From: Flavobacteriaceae bacterium
Lineage (GTDB): Bacteria; Bacteroidota; Bacteroidia; Flavobacteriales; Flavobacteriaceae
Length of the DNA: 17,803 nucleotides
Reading direction: 5' to 3'
NCBI GenBank assembly: GCA_030618945.1
Contig: JAUXCI010000020.1
Span: forward strand, 1 to 17,803
In this document: piece by piece, positions 1 through 7,862 of the stretch
How the letters are laid out: each line of letters starts with the position of its first letter
Numbering within the stretch: the first letter of the stretch is position 1
Notes under the pieces: model-generated
Told to the model about the DNA's origin: nothing
The model's input: only the letters and a program-made list of their open reading frames with translations
Databases searched by the model: none
Made by a program: the position numbers and the translations under genes

Positions 1-480
1 AGCACCCATAATAATGATCGCCAGGAGAATGATGCCTATAATTGGTGTCAAGTATTTACCAAGTATATCCATAACTTTTCCCCTGTTGATTGCAAAAAGA
101 AAAACCAGTGAAAAGTAAATACTACTTGTTAACAAAGAGTTTGTATTGAGATAAGGCTGGATTGCCATTTCGTGCGTTACGGCAGCTGTTCTGGGACAGG
201 CCAATACCACAGCAATAATATACACACAAATGCTAAATACAAGGCTAAACCTATAAGAGACCTTTTTACCAAAATCCATCATTGTTCCCTGTAATCTGGC
301 ATGTGCCAATAAGGCAAATAATGGAATGACCATGGCAGAGCTCAAAAAACCTAAGGCAACAAGCCACCAGTCTGCTCCACTTTTAAATCCCAGCATAGGA
401 GGGAGAATCAAATTGCCAGCACCAAAAAAAGCAGCAAATATGGCAAACCCAAGTATAAATGCCTCCTTGGTTTTATTCAT
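1..480 (-). CDS. brnQ: Branched-chain amino acid carrier, BrnQ/LIVCS family (3' part cut by window edge)
   Basis: The first 160 codons of a membrane transporter are present; the frame is still open at the left edge. The ATG is at 480, followed by a short hydrophilic N-terminus and a first membrane segment with the family signature FFGAGNLILPP (about residues 18-28). Further hydrophobic segments lie at about 39-60, 78-96, 119-131 and 143-159. CPRTAAVTHE (95-104) and DILGKYLTPI (138-147) also match the BrnQ carriers. Members import leucine, isoleucine and valine with Na+ or H+ across the inner membrane. The family is usually about 420-450 residues, so roughly a third is visible. It is divergent from the hydrolase at 534, with 53 bp between start codons. 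Family is firm; exact substrate is inferred. Confidence 0.92.
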   Translation of the reverse strand, partial: MNKTKEAFILGFAIFAAFFGAGNLILPPMLGFKSGADWWLVALGFLSSAMVIPLFALLAHARLQGTMMDFGKKVSYRFSLVFSICVYIIAVVLACPRTAAVTHEMAIQPYLNTNSLLTSSIYFSLVFLFAINRGKVMDILGKYLTPIIGIILLAIIIMGA

Positions 481-533
481 TTTTTAATCGTTTCGATAAA
501 TATACTGTAAATTAGCCTAACCAATTTTCAATC

Positions 534-1322
534 ATGCCCAGCTTTTTATATAAAAACCTTAACGTCCATTATTCAGATCAGGGAACCGGCAATTGTATTG
601 TATTATTACACGGATTTTTAGAGGACCTTTCTATGTGGGATAGTGTGGTTGAGGTACTCAAAAAAACCCATCGGGTTATTTGTATAGATTTATTCGGCCA
701 TGGAAAAACAGAAAATCTGGGTTATATACACAGCATGGAGGACCAGGCAAACATGGTTAAATTCTTGCTTGACAGTTTGAGTTTAACTCGTTACGCCCTA
801 GTTGGTCACAGTATGGGAGGGTATATAGCACTGGCTTTCGCCGAAATGTATCCCCAACAAACAAGCGCGCTTTGTTTGATGAATTCAACTGCCTTGGCAG
901 ATGATAAAGAAAAACAAACAAACAGAGACAGGGGTATCAGGGCCGTAAAACAATATCACAAAACTTTTATCAGATTGGCCATTCCAAATTTATTCTCGGA
1001 AGATAACAGATCCATTTTCTCAAACGAAATTATTCAAATTACTGATGTTGCGTTAAAAATGGACCCACAGGGAATCATCGGGGCTTTAGAAGGAATGAAG
1101 ATTAGAAATGACCGAACCAAATTGTTGGAAACTTCTAAATTTCCTATCCTTATGATCATTAGCAAAAAGGATCCTGCTTTGGATTATAAAAGTCTTTTGA
1201 CGCAATCTAACTTGGGAAAAGTAAAAAAAGTGGTTTTTGATGATGGCCATATGAGCCATGTTGAAAACAAACTGAGCCTAATTAGAACTTTAGAAAAATT
1301 TGCAGCTTCAATACTTGAATAA
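534..1322 (+). CDS. Alpha/beta-fold hydrolase
   Basis: A 262-residue single-domain alpha/beta hydrolase with no signal peptide, so probably cytoplasmic. HGF (residues 26-28) is the oxyanion-hole strand turn, and GHSMGG (91-96) is the nucleophile elbow with Ser93. The acid is probably Asp213 in SKKDPALD, and the histidine His239 in DDGHMSH. The cap region lies between about 120 and 190. Length and motifs fit the large group that includes esterases, MenH-like enzymes and C-C hydrolases. Nothing here fixes the substrate, and no menaquinone or aromatic-degradation genes are adjacent. The methyltransferase starts 36 bp downstream on the same strand, so the two are probably co-transcribed. Confidence 0.9.
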   Translation: MPSFLYKNLNVHYSDQGTGNCIVLLHGFLEDLSMWDSVVEVLKKTHRVICIDLFGHGKTENLGYIHSMEDQANMVKFLLDSLSLTRYALVGHSMGGYIALAFAEMYPQQTSALCLMNSTALADDKEKQTNRDRGIRAVKQYHKTFIRLAIPNLFSEDNRSIFSNEIIQITDVALKMDPQGIIGALEGMKIRNDRTKLLETSKFPILMIISKKDPALDYKSLLTQSNLGKVKKVVFDDGHMSHVENKLSLIRTLEKFAASILE

Positions 1323-1358
1323 ATACATGTTCTTAACTGATGCCATTTAAAACCTCAG

Positions 1359-1997
1359 ATGATTACTAACTGCCCGCTTTGTGACAAACACGGAAATCTA
1401 TTTTTTCAGGATGATAAACACACCTTCCATGAGTGTCCTAATTGTAAGGGCATTTTCAGAGATCGCGAACAACTTCTTAACCTCAATGCCGAAAGAGAAC
1501 GATATCTCCATCACAAAAGTGATATCAATGACAGTGGTTATTATAAATTTGTCAGCCCCATAATCAAAGAGGTGAAAAATTATTTTCCAAAAGGAAATAC
1601 GGGACTGGATTATGGATGCGGTCACACCCCCGTATTGTCAGAACTTCTGACAAGGGAACATTATGAAATGACAGTTTATGACGCGGTATTTTTTAATGAA
1701 GCCTCAGTTTTGAAAAAGAAATATGACTTTATTGTATGCTGTGAAGTAATGGAACATTTTTACGACCCATCCTTCGAGTTCAAACTACTTTATGAATTAT
1801 TATTAGCCAATGGAAAACTTATTTGCAAGACTCATCTCTATGATAATAAAATTCTATTTGACAAGTGGTACTATAAAAATGACCCCTCACACGTTTTTAT
1901 TTATCAGGCTGAAACATTGATTTGGATTAAGAATCATTTTCAATTCAATGATGTTAAAATTGACGGAAGACTAATTACTTTTTCAAAATATGCCTAA
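1359..1997 (+). CDS. Class I SAM-dependent methyltransferase with N-terminal Cys4 motif
   Basis: 212 residues. The N-terminus carries two CxxC pairs, CPLC (Cys5/Cys8) and CPNC (Cys26/Cys29), spaced like a zinc ribbon. A class I methyltransferase fold follows: motif I is LDYGCG (83-88), the acidic end of the next strand is VYDAVF (106-111), and CCEVMEHF (127-134) is the post-motif strand. SHVFIYQAETL (177-187) is typical of Methyltransf_23-like proteins. The substrate cannot be read from the sequence. The N-terminal metal site could bind metal structurally or help recognise substrate. It sits 36 bp after the hydrolase and 44 bp before the DUF4251 gene, suggesting a loose three-gene unit without a shared pathway. 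Confidence 0.88.
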   Translation: MITNCPLCDKHGNLFFQDDKHTFHECPNCKGIFRDREQLLNLNAERERYLHHKSDINDSGYYKFVSPIIKEVKNYFPKGNTGLDYGCGHTPVLSELLTREHYEMTVYDAVFFNEASVLKKKYDFIVCCEVMEHFYDPSFEFKLLYELLLANGKLICKTHLYDNKILFDKWYYKNDPSHVFIYQAETLIWIKNHFQFNDVKIDGRLITFSKYA

Positions 1998-2041
1998 CTT
2001 TATAAGTCACTGAAGAATTCTAATGTTTAAAACTGATAAAG

Positions 2042-2566
2042 ATGAAAAATATTATGCTGTTTTTGCTTTTAAGCAATCTTATTATTTCCCCTTTACTTGG
2101 ACAAACAAAAGAAGAAAAGAAGGAACAAAAGGCCATCCAAGAAGCTGAAGAATTTAAAAATATGAAGGCTGTGATTGACAACAGGATTTATGAATTCAAA
2201 GCTGATTGGACCACTTCAAGTCAAGGTGCACGGGTGAATTTACTGACCAGACCAAATTTATTGAAAGTCAATAAGGATAGTGTCGATGTTTATTTATCAT
2301 ACTTCGGGTTCCTTCAGTCTGGAAGTACAGCAATAAGTAATCAACAAGGTGTTGTTTTTAATGGCCCTATGGATAATTATTCCGTCGAGGTCAATGAAAA
2401 AAAACGCAAACTTACAGTCAAGTTTGACACAAAAGGGAAAAATGATCATTTTCAATTTTACCTAACGATCAATAGAAACGGTAATTCAACGCTCAGTGTG
2501 ACCAGTCCTGTTCGATCAACCAGTAAATATGATGGAACCACTAAAAAAAGTGAACCAAAGGAGTAA
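2042..2566 (+). CDS. Secreted/periplasmic DUF4251 domain protein
   Basis: 174 residues beginning with a signal peptide: Lys2, a Leu/Ile-rich core (4-18) and a likely signal peptidase I cut near Gly20-Gln21. There is no lipobox cysteine, so it is expected to be soluble in the periplasm or secreted. A Lys/Glu-rich helix (22-40) precedes a beta-rich domain that matches the DUF4251 pattern: a short helix ending VIDNRIYEFKADW, then a polar middle with YLSYFGFLQSG, then VKFDTKGKNDHFQFYLTI. Function is unknown for the family, which is largely confined to Bacteroidota. The stop codon ends one base before the stop of convergent thiL, so the two transcripts must overlap or terminate inside each other. 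Confidence 0.85.
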   Translation: MKNIMLFLLLSNLIISPLLGQTKEEKKEQKAIQEAEEFKNMKAVIDNRIYEFKADWTTSSQGARVNLLTRPNLLKVNKDSVDVYLSYFGFLQSGSTAISNQQGVVFNGPMDNYSVEVNEKKRKLTVKFDTKGKNDHFQFYLTINRNGNSTLSVTSPVRSTSKYDGTTKKSEPKE

Positions 2567-2567
2567 A

Positions 2568-3617
2568 TTAATCATCCCCAAGAGCATTCCATCCTTGAGC
2601 GGTGACCGTAACTTTTTGCCCTCCACGGGTAACCAATTCAACAATTCCTGTATCTTCAGTCATATGACCAATGATACTGAAATTAGGGTTGGCTTTGATC
2701 TTTGGAAAGTCTTCCTGTTTCACTGTAAATAAGAGTTCGTAATCCTCACCTCCGCTTAAAGCAATAGTAGTGCTGTCCATATTAAACTCCTCACAAGTTG
2801 AAATCACTTGTTGATCAAGAGGTATTTTGTCTTCATAAATTTGACATCCGGTTTTAGATTGCTTGCAAAGGTGTAAAACTTCTGATGAGAGCCCATCGGA
2901 TATATCAATCATAGATGTTGGTTTCACCTCCAGGTCACTCAATAGTTTGACTACATCTTTCCTGGCCTCAGGTTTTAACTGACGCTCTACCAAATAAGTG
3001 TAAGCATCTAATTCGTGCTCTGCATTTGGATTAACCTGAAACACTTGTTTTTCTCTTTCTAAAACCTGTAAACCTAAATAAGCAGCACCCAGGTCGCCTG
3101 ATACCACTAGAAGGTCATTGGCTTTTGCACCATTTCTATATACACACTGATCTTTACTTACCTCACCAATAGCTGTAATACTTATCAATAAGCCCTTGGT
3201 AGAAGAGGTCGTGTCGCCTCCTATCAAATCAATCTTATAACTGTTACAGGCCAAATGAATTCCTTCATATAATTCCTCAAGTGCCTCTAAAGGGAACCTG
3301 TTGGAAACGGCAATAGAAACAGTAATTTGTTTAGCCCTTCCATTCATCGCATAGATATCGGAAAGGTTCACCATAACAGCCTTATAGCCCAGATGCTTTA
3401 ATGGGACATAACTGAGGTCAAAGTGAACCCCTTCGATTAAAAAATCAGTAGTAACAAGGGTTTGAAGGCCCGTATCTTCAATAACCGCGCAATCATCTCC
3501 TACACCTTTAACTGTGTCTTTATGATGTTTTACAGCATGCTTTGTAAGGTGATCTATTAATTTAAACTCTCCAAGTTCCGACAAGGATGTTTTTGCTTGA
3601 TTCTTATTTTCTAACAT
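2568..3617 (-). CDS. thiL: Thiamine-monophosphate kinase
   Basis: 349 residues, about family length. It makes the cofactor thiamine pyrophosphate from thiamine monophosphate and ATP in the cytoplasm. The order of conserved blocks is complete: GVGDDCAV (38-45), TDFLIEGVHFD (57-67), NLSDIYAMNG (84-93), GGDTT (133-137), DISDGLSSE (238-246) and SGGEDYELLFT (288-298). These are the Asp-rich Mg-ATP and substrate sites of the ThiL/PurM fold. The first residues (LENKNQAKTSLSELGEF) look like a genuine ThiL N-terminus, so the ATG at 3617 is favoured. A TATCTTTG box lies only four bases upstream, implying a leaderless or nearly leaderless mRNA. No other thiamine genes are in the window. Confidence 0.96.
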   Translation of the reverse strand: MLENKNQAKTSLSELGEFKLIDHLTKHAVKHHKDTVKGVGDDCAVIEDTGLQTLVTTDFLIEGVHFDLSYVPLKHLGYKAVMVNLSDIYAMNGRAKQITVSIAVSNRFPLEALEELYEGIHLACNSYKIDLIGGDTTSSTKGLLISITAIGEVSKDQCVYRNGAKANDLLVVSGDLGAAYLGLQVLEREKQVFQVNPNAEHELDAYTYLVERQLKPEARKDVVKLLSDLEVKPTSMIDISDGLSSEVLHLCKQSKTGCQIYEDKIPLDQQVISTCEEFNMDSTTIALSGGEDYELLFTVKQEDFPKIKANPNFSIIGHMTEDTGIVELVTRGGQKVTVTAQGWNALGDD

Positions 3618-3621
3618 CCTG

Positions 3622-3629
3622 CAAAGATA
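3622..3629 (-). promoter_or_regulatory. Bacteroidota -7 box for thiL
   Basis: On the minus strand this reads TATCTTTG, a perfect match to the Bacteroidota -7 consensus TAnnTTTG. It ends four bases before the thiL ATG, which would put the transcription start at or next to the start codon. No convincing -33 TTTG is visible at the expected distance. Confidence 0.55.
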
Positions 3630-3806
3630 GTTTTATCAATTCGATTTTTATGTTTTGTAAATCCAAAATATCTTCTCTCATCTTCCAAAAAAAATTGGAT
3701 GATAAAAATGTACACAGATAGAAGGAACACTGGATAGTTCATAAATAATTCCTACTTTTATCCGAAGCTGTACAATAACTGATCCCTTGTATCAAAATCG
3801 AATTCA

Positions 3807-6026
3807 ATGAAAAAATTATCACTTTCCAGTCAAGTTCTTCTTGGTTTACTCGGCGGAATTGCCACGGGCTTGTTTTTTGGTGAAGATGTGGCCTGGCTGG
3901 GTGTTGTGGGTGATATTTTTATTGGCCTATTACAAATGACGGTGCTTCCTTATATCATGTTCTCTCTTATCGTAAACATTGGTAGACTTTCAATGGATAC
4001 AGGAAAAAAAATTATTCATTATGGACTCATTTTTCTGGCTCTTTTATTGATTATTGGACTCATATATCTTGTCATTTTACCCATGAGCTTCCCTTCACGT
4101 GAAAGCGGTAATTTTTACAGTTCTGATTTTGTTCTACCATCGGCTCCTTTTGATTTTGTAAAGCTGTATATCCCGGCAAATCCCTTTGAGTCAATGAGTG
4201 ATAATGTTGTTCCTGCCGTCGTTATTTTTAGCATTTTTATCGGTTTGGGCGTGATGAAATTACCAAATAAAGAAGCCCTTTTAAAGCCTTTGGACGTACT
4301 TACAGAGGGACTCAATCAAGTGAATAAAATGATTGTAAAAATCACACCCATTGGTGTTTTTAGTATTGGTGCTGGTGTGGTGAGTACTTTGAGCTGGTCT
4401 GATCTAAGTCGACTACAGGGCTATCTTTTGGTATATTTACTCGCTGTGATACTCTTCACTTTTATAATACTTCCTTATATCATTTCAATTTTTACTCCCT
4501 ATTCGTCAAAAACAATTTTTAAGATTACGCGTTCAACATTGATCACCATATTTGCAACGGGTAAAATCATTGTGGTATATCCTCAATTGATAGAAAATAT
4601 CAAAGATATCATCCGTTCTGATGAGAATACTTCTAAAGAAGCCCAGGATCGTGTTGATATCATCATGCCTTTAGCCTATCCTTTTCCCAATCTCGGAACC
4701 TTTATGATTTTTATATTCGTTCCATTTGCAGCCTGGTTCACTGGAAAGGCCCTTACAGCAATAGACTACCCTATTTTTCTAAGTTCAACTTTTTTAAGCA
4801 GTTTTGTGGCTCCCATTACCGGATTACCATTTAGTCTTGACGTTTTAAAAATCCCCAAGGAAACCTTTCAACTTTTTGTGGTTTCTACAGTTATTACTGA
4901 TCGTATAAGGGTTGTTTTAGGTGCTTTTCACCTTATCGCCCTGACCTTATTAACCATTTCTGCCAGCGGTGGCTTTTTGAAGTTTAAAAAAAAGATATTT
5001 ACCAAGGCGCTATTGGTCATTTCAATAACAACCGTACTGTCAGTTGTTGCCTTAAGGTATATTTTGACCGCGAGTATGAAAGGAATACCCAGTAATCTTG
5101 AGATCGTAAATCAGTTCAAGATAATCAGCGTTGAGCAAGATTTCGTGGTTTTGGAAAAATCAAAACCAAACCCAAATCCGAAATGGAGAGGAGAAAACTC
5201 TTTGAGCCGAATTAAGCGACGAGCTAAGATCAGAATAGGGTTTTACGAACATTCAGCCCCTTTTGTTTTTAGGAACCAGGATAGCGTTTTGGTTGGATTT
5301 GGTATTGATCTTGCACATCAACTGGCAGATGATCTTAATGTGAGTATAGAATTTGTCCTGGTTAAACCCGGCCAGCTAATTGCGTCCATGAACAAAGATC
5401 ATTTTGACATCATGATATCAGATATTTTTCTATCCAGCCAGTTGGCAGAACAAATTGAATTGTCCAAACCTTATTTAAATGTTTCACTGGCCCTATTGAC
5501 CAAACAAGACAACAAAATGTTTGATAATTTTGACACTACCTCAAAACTGGACACCTTTACGATTTCATATATTGACAGAAAAGATATTGCCAAAGAATTC
5601 TTGTCTTATTTTCCAAATGGAGGCTCATATCCGGTTCCAGAAATCATTGATTATTTTGAATTCAGCAAGGGTATTGAGAAAGAAATTGATAGTTCAGGAA
5701 TTGATACTATTGTAATTGACGCACACCTCACCAGTGCTGAAAGAGCCGCCTCTAGTACTGTATTTAAAACTGGCTATAAAGTGGTCAACCCTTTACCTTA
5801 TCACATCAACAACGCTCTTGTATTTCCTATTGCAAGAGACGAAATTTGGAGGGGTTATATAAACAAATGGATCGATTTCAGGAAACAAGACGGCACCTTT
5901 GACAAAATCTATGACCAATGGATACTTGGACATCCACACCAGGAAAAGGTCAAAAAATGGAATATCCTTGACGACGTAATCAAGGTGAGGTTTGGACAAA
6001 AAAATGACAGTTTATTAGTTAAATAA
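3807..6026 (+). CDS. Symporter (DAACS-like) membrane domain fused to family-3 solute-binding domain
   Basis: 739 residues in two parts. Residues 1 to about 395 are a multi-spanning membrane domain resembling dicarboxylate/glutamate:cation symporters: the opening LLGLLGGIATGLFFGE, then VGDIFIGLLQMTVLPYIMFSLI (34-55), and ITPIGVFSIGAG (179-190). A further hydrophobic segment (401-419) leads to an extracytoplasmic domain at about 470-708. That domain has SBP_bac_3 hallmarks: IRIGFYEHSAPFVF (475-488), VGFGIDLAHQLADDL (496-510), FDIMISDI (533-540) and a closing WIDFRKQDGTFDKIYDQW (688-705). The canonical DAACS motifs are altered: IIMPLAYPFPNLGTF (285-299) stands where NMDGT is expected, and no serine-rich hairpin is seen. 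The substrate is unknown, probably an amino or dicarboxylic acid. It could instead be a sensor derived from a transporter. Confidence 0.85.
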   Translation: MKKLSLSSQVLLGLLGGIATGLFFGEDVAWLGVVGDIFIGLLQMTVLPYIMFSLIVNIGRLSMDTGKKIIHYGLIFLALLLIIGLIYLVILPMSFPSRESGNFYSSDFVLPSAPFDFVKLYIPANPFESMSDNVVPAVVIFSIFIGLGVMKLPNKEALLKPLDVLTEGLNQVNKMIVKITPIGVFSIGAGVVSTLSWSDLSRLQGYLLVYLLAVILFTFIILPYIISIFTPYSSKTIFKITRSTLITIFATGKIIVVYPQLIENIKDIIRSDENTSKEAQDRVDIIMPLAYPFPNLGTFMIFIFVPFAAWFTGKALTAIDYPIFLSSTFLSSFVAPITGLPFSLDVLKIPKETFQLFVVSTVITDRIRVVLGAFHLIALTLLTISASGGFLKFKKKIFTKALLVISITTVLSVVALRYILTASMKGIPSNLEIVNQFKIISVEQDFVVLEKSKPNPNPKWRGENSLSRIKRRAKIRIGFYEHSAPFVFRNQDSVLVGFGIDLAHQLADDLNVSIEFVLVKPGQLIASMNKDHFDIMISDIFLSSQLAEQIELSKPYLNVSLALLTKQDNKMFDNFDTTSKLDTFTISYIDRKDIAKEFLSYFPNGGSYPVPEIIDYFEFSKGIEKEIDSSGIDTIVIDAHLTSAERAASSTVFKTGYKVVNPLPYHINNALVFPIARDEIWRGYINKWIDFRKQDGTFDKIYDQWILGHPHQEKVKKWNILDDVIKVRFGQKNDSLLVK

Positions 6027-6061
6027 GGTAAAGTGGATAGTTCCGCTATTGACGTTAAAAC

Positions 6062-6802
6062 CTAAAGTCCTCTCTCCTTTTGGATATGCTCATAGGCATT
6101 CTGAACCTGTCTGAATTTTTCTTCGCCTCCTTTGGTGTGCTCCGGACCAAGGTTCCTAAGTTTATCCGGGTGGTATTTTTTTACCATTTTTCTATAGGCA
6201 ACTTTCAATTCGGCGTCGGTGGCTGATTTTTCTATTTCCAAAATCTTATATGAGCTATTAACCTCATTATAGAACATCGCCTTAATCGAATTGAAATCAC
6301 CGTGATTGATATTGAGATATCCGGCAATGGTATTTATCTTATTCAATTCTTTTTCTGTTACCGTACCGTCAGACTTGGCAACACCAAATAAGAAATGCAA
6401 AAGCTGAAGCCTTGAGGCATGCTTCATATTCTTATTTATCTGAAAACATACTTGTTTTGTAGAAATCTTATTATTGGATATAATCCCCTTAAATAGTTTA
6501 AAGGCATGATTGGCTCTTTCCTGCCCGTACATACTTACAAAAGATGATCTTACAAAATCTAATTCTCTTTTATCTACATCACCATCTGCTTTAATCACAA
6601 TAGCTGCAAGGACAAGTAAACTTATTTCAAAATCACCCGATTGAGTAGATTTAATCGATTTGCTTCCCTTTTGATAATCGAGAAGTTCACTCTCTGAAAA
6701 CTCATCCACAAAACTTCCCAGAACAAAGCCTAAAATCCCACCTATCGGTCCTGCAAAGGTCCATCCTAACCCAGCGCCAAGCCATTTAGAAAAATTCGCC
6801 AT
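6062..6802 (-). CDS. DjlA-like TerB/J-domain co-chaperone
   Basis: 246 residues. A Gly-rich hydrophobic N-terminal segment (8-31, with GAGLGWTFAGPIGGILGF) looks like a glycine-zipper-type membrane anchor. A TerB-like helical domain (about 58-175) follows, with the acidic repeats KADGDVDKREL (71-81) and AKSDGTVTEKEL (142-153). A C-terminal J domain starts at about 184 and has the diagnostic HPD at 211-213. This anchor-TerB-J order is that of DjlA, which stimulates the ATPase of DnaK at the inner membrane. Which clients it serves cannot be told. It is convergent with the transporter (35 bp gap) and divergent from the bacilliredoxin gene. A TATATTTG box precedes it. Confidence 0.88.
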   Translation of the reverse strand: MANFSKWLGAGLGWTFAGPIGGILGFVLGSFVDEFSESELLDYQKGSKSIKSTQSGDFEISLLVLAAIVIKADGDVDKRELDFVRSSFVSMYGQERANHAFKLFKGIISNNKISTKQVCFQINKNMKHASRLQLLHFLFGVAKSDGTVTEKELNKINTIAGYLNINHGDFNSIKAMFYNEVNSSYKILEIEKSATDAELKVAYRKMVKKYHPDKLRNLGPEHTKGGEEKFRQVQNAYEHIQKERGL

Positions 6803-6820
6803 AACTATAATTTATTCCGG

Positions 6821-6828
6821 CAAATATA
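6821..6828 (-). promoter_or_regulatory. Bacteroidota -7 box for the TerB/J-domain gene
   Basis: The minus strand reads TATATTTG, matching TAnnTTTG, with its last base 18 bp before the ATG at 6802. The mRNA leader would therefore be short. No clear -33 element is seen. Confidence 0.55.
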
Positions 6829-6959
6829 CATTTATAGGTACAGAACTAAAATCAAATGGCACTAATATTTTGTGAAATGTTCGGCTTTTGATTTATTCGG
6901 AATAAAATTGAAGCCTTCACTTAAGTGCTCCTCTTACCAAATGTTTTAATTTCATTGCT

Positions 6960-6967
6960 TATCTTTG
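6960..6967 (+). promoter_or_regulatory. Bacteroidota -7 box for the bacilliredoxin gene
   Basis: TATCTTTG matches TAnnTTTG and lies 29 bp before the ATG at 6997. Two short palindromes (6892-6906 and 6918-6927) sit upstream and could be operators. The region 6803-6996 holds nothing else recognisable. Confidence 0.6.
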
Positions 6968-6996
6968 CACGCTATTAATAACTAAAAAAATATTTT

Positions 6997-7407
6997 ATGT
7001 ATCCAGAAGAATTAGTAAAACCTATGCGCCAGGAATTGACAAGCGCAGGTTTTAAGGAATTATATACTTCAAATGATGTTGAAGAGGCAATAAAAAAAGA
7101 AGGCACAACCTTAGTTATGGTAAATTCTGTTTGTGGATGTGCTGCAGGTACGGCTAGACCGGGAGCTATAGCTTCTTTACAACTGGATAAAAATCCAGAT
7201 CATTTGACCACAGTATTTGCAGGGGTAGATGTTGAATCTACTTCAAAGGCCAGAGAGATGATGATTCCATTTCCACCATCGTCACCATCAATTGCTTTAT
7301 TTAAAGATGGTCAATTGGTACACATGCTCGAAAGACACCATATCGAAGGGAGATCGGCTGATATGATCGCTGCAAACCTGGCAGGTGCTTATGATGAATT
7401 TTGTTAA
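6997..7407 (+). CDS. Bacilliredoxin (BrxA/BrxB, YphP/YqiW family)
   Basis: 136 residues with a thioredoxin-like fold and the unusual CGC active site of the family: VNSVCGCAAGTARPG, with Cys46 and Cys48. The downstream MIPFPPSSPSIALFKDG (89-105) includes the cis-Pro region, and the protein ends in Cys136. Known members remove bacillithiol from S-bacillithiolated proteins. Some Bacteroidota make bacillithiol, but the synthesis genes are not in this window, so the thiol partner is inferred. It is cytoplasmic, with no signal peptide. A TATCTTTG box is 29 bp upstream, and a cysteine-rich secreted protein starts 9 bp after its stop, so the two are almost certainly one transcript ending at the terminator near 7850. 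Confidence 0.93.
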   Translation: MYPEELVKPMRQELTSAGFKELYTSNDVEEAIKKEGTTLVMVNSVCGCAAGTARPGAIASLQLDKNPDHLTTVFAGVDVESTSKAREMMIPFPPSSPSIALFKDGQLVHMLERHHIEGRSADMIAANLAGAYDEFC

Positions 7408-7416
7408 ACCACATTT

Positions 7417-7797
7417 ATGAAGTTCTTTTTCGTACTATTGTCTTTTCTCGTTATTTATTGTGATGACTCGGCTGATATAAGTCCTCAGGAATCTGAAAAA
7501 GCGGTGATTGATAATTTGAAGGTTGAAATTAAAGATCTTGCAAATGAATCTGTCTGTTCAGAAGACATCATTTGTTACAGTGTTGGAATTGGTGCAAAAC
7601 CCTGTGGAGGTTTTTGGGAGTATATCGTTTACTCCAGCTCAATAGATGTTGTTATTTTGTTGACCAAAATTGAAACTATGAATGAATTGGAAAAGCAATA
7701 CAATGAAAAATACACGGTTCAATCAGACTGTTATGTAGCTGCCGCGCCAAAGAGTTTAACTTGTGAAGATGGAAAATGCAAAGCGATTTTTGATTAA
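7417..7797 (+). CDS. Small cysteine-rich probable lipoprotein, function unknown
   Basis: 126 residues. The N-terminus MKFFFVLLSFLVIYC is a short hydrophobic signal with Cys15 as the probable lipidated residue, although Tyr at -1 is unusual for a lipobox. The acidic CDDSAD after it resembles the acidic surface-export tags reported for Bacteroidota lipoproteins. The mature part has six cysteines (47, 53, 63, 105, 116, 121), enough for three disulfides, in the pattern CSEDIIC, GIGAKPCGGFWEYIVYS, SDCYVAA and CEDGKC. I do not recognise a named family. It lies 9 bp after the bacilliredoxin gene and is followed by a strong terminator. An alternative is an ordinary secreted protein cut after the hydrophobic stretch. 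Confidence 0.75.
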   Translation: MKFFFVLLSFLVIYCDDSADISPQESEKAVIDNLKVEIKDLANESVCSEDIICYSVGIGAKPCGGFWEYIVYSSSIDVVILLTKIETMNELEKQYNEKYTVQSDCYVAAAPKSLTCEDGKCKAIFD

Positions 7798-7824
7798 ATC
7801 CCGTTTTGTAAAAATTCAAAGCCT

Positions 7825-7852
7825 AAACCTCTTTTTCTGAAGAGGTTTTTTT
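7825..7852 (+). terminator. Rho-independent terminator
   Basis: A perfect 9-bp stem AAACCTCTT / AAGAGGTTT (7825-7833 with 7840-7848) encloses a 6-base loop. The T-run (7846-7852) begins in the 3' arm and runs past it. It closes the bacilliredoxin-lipoprotein unit. It ends only 10 bp before the next start codon at 7863, so the HD gene must use a promoter overlapping the hairpin or depend on read-through. Confidence 0.85.
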
Positions 7853-7862
7853 ATTTTGCAAT

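Noticed and set aside
3697..3722. Hairpin CCAA-A6-TTGG flanked by TCAT/ATGA upstream of the transporter fusion
   Set aside because: The arms are interrupted by a three-base bulge and the loop is an A-run. It is weak and could easily arise by chance in AT-rich DNA.
3753..3760. TACTTTTA as a -7 box for the transporter fusion
   Set aside because: It mismatches the key final G of TAnnTTTG, and no -33 element is seen at the right distance.
6027..6061. Inverted repeat between the transporter and the J-domain gene (ATAG/CTAT core)
   Set aside because: The stem is four pairs with mismatches beyond and no T-run. It does not qualify as a terminator.
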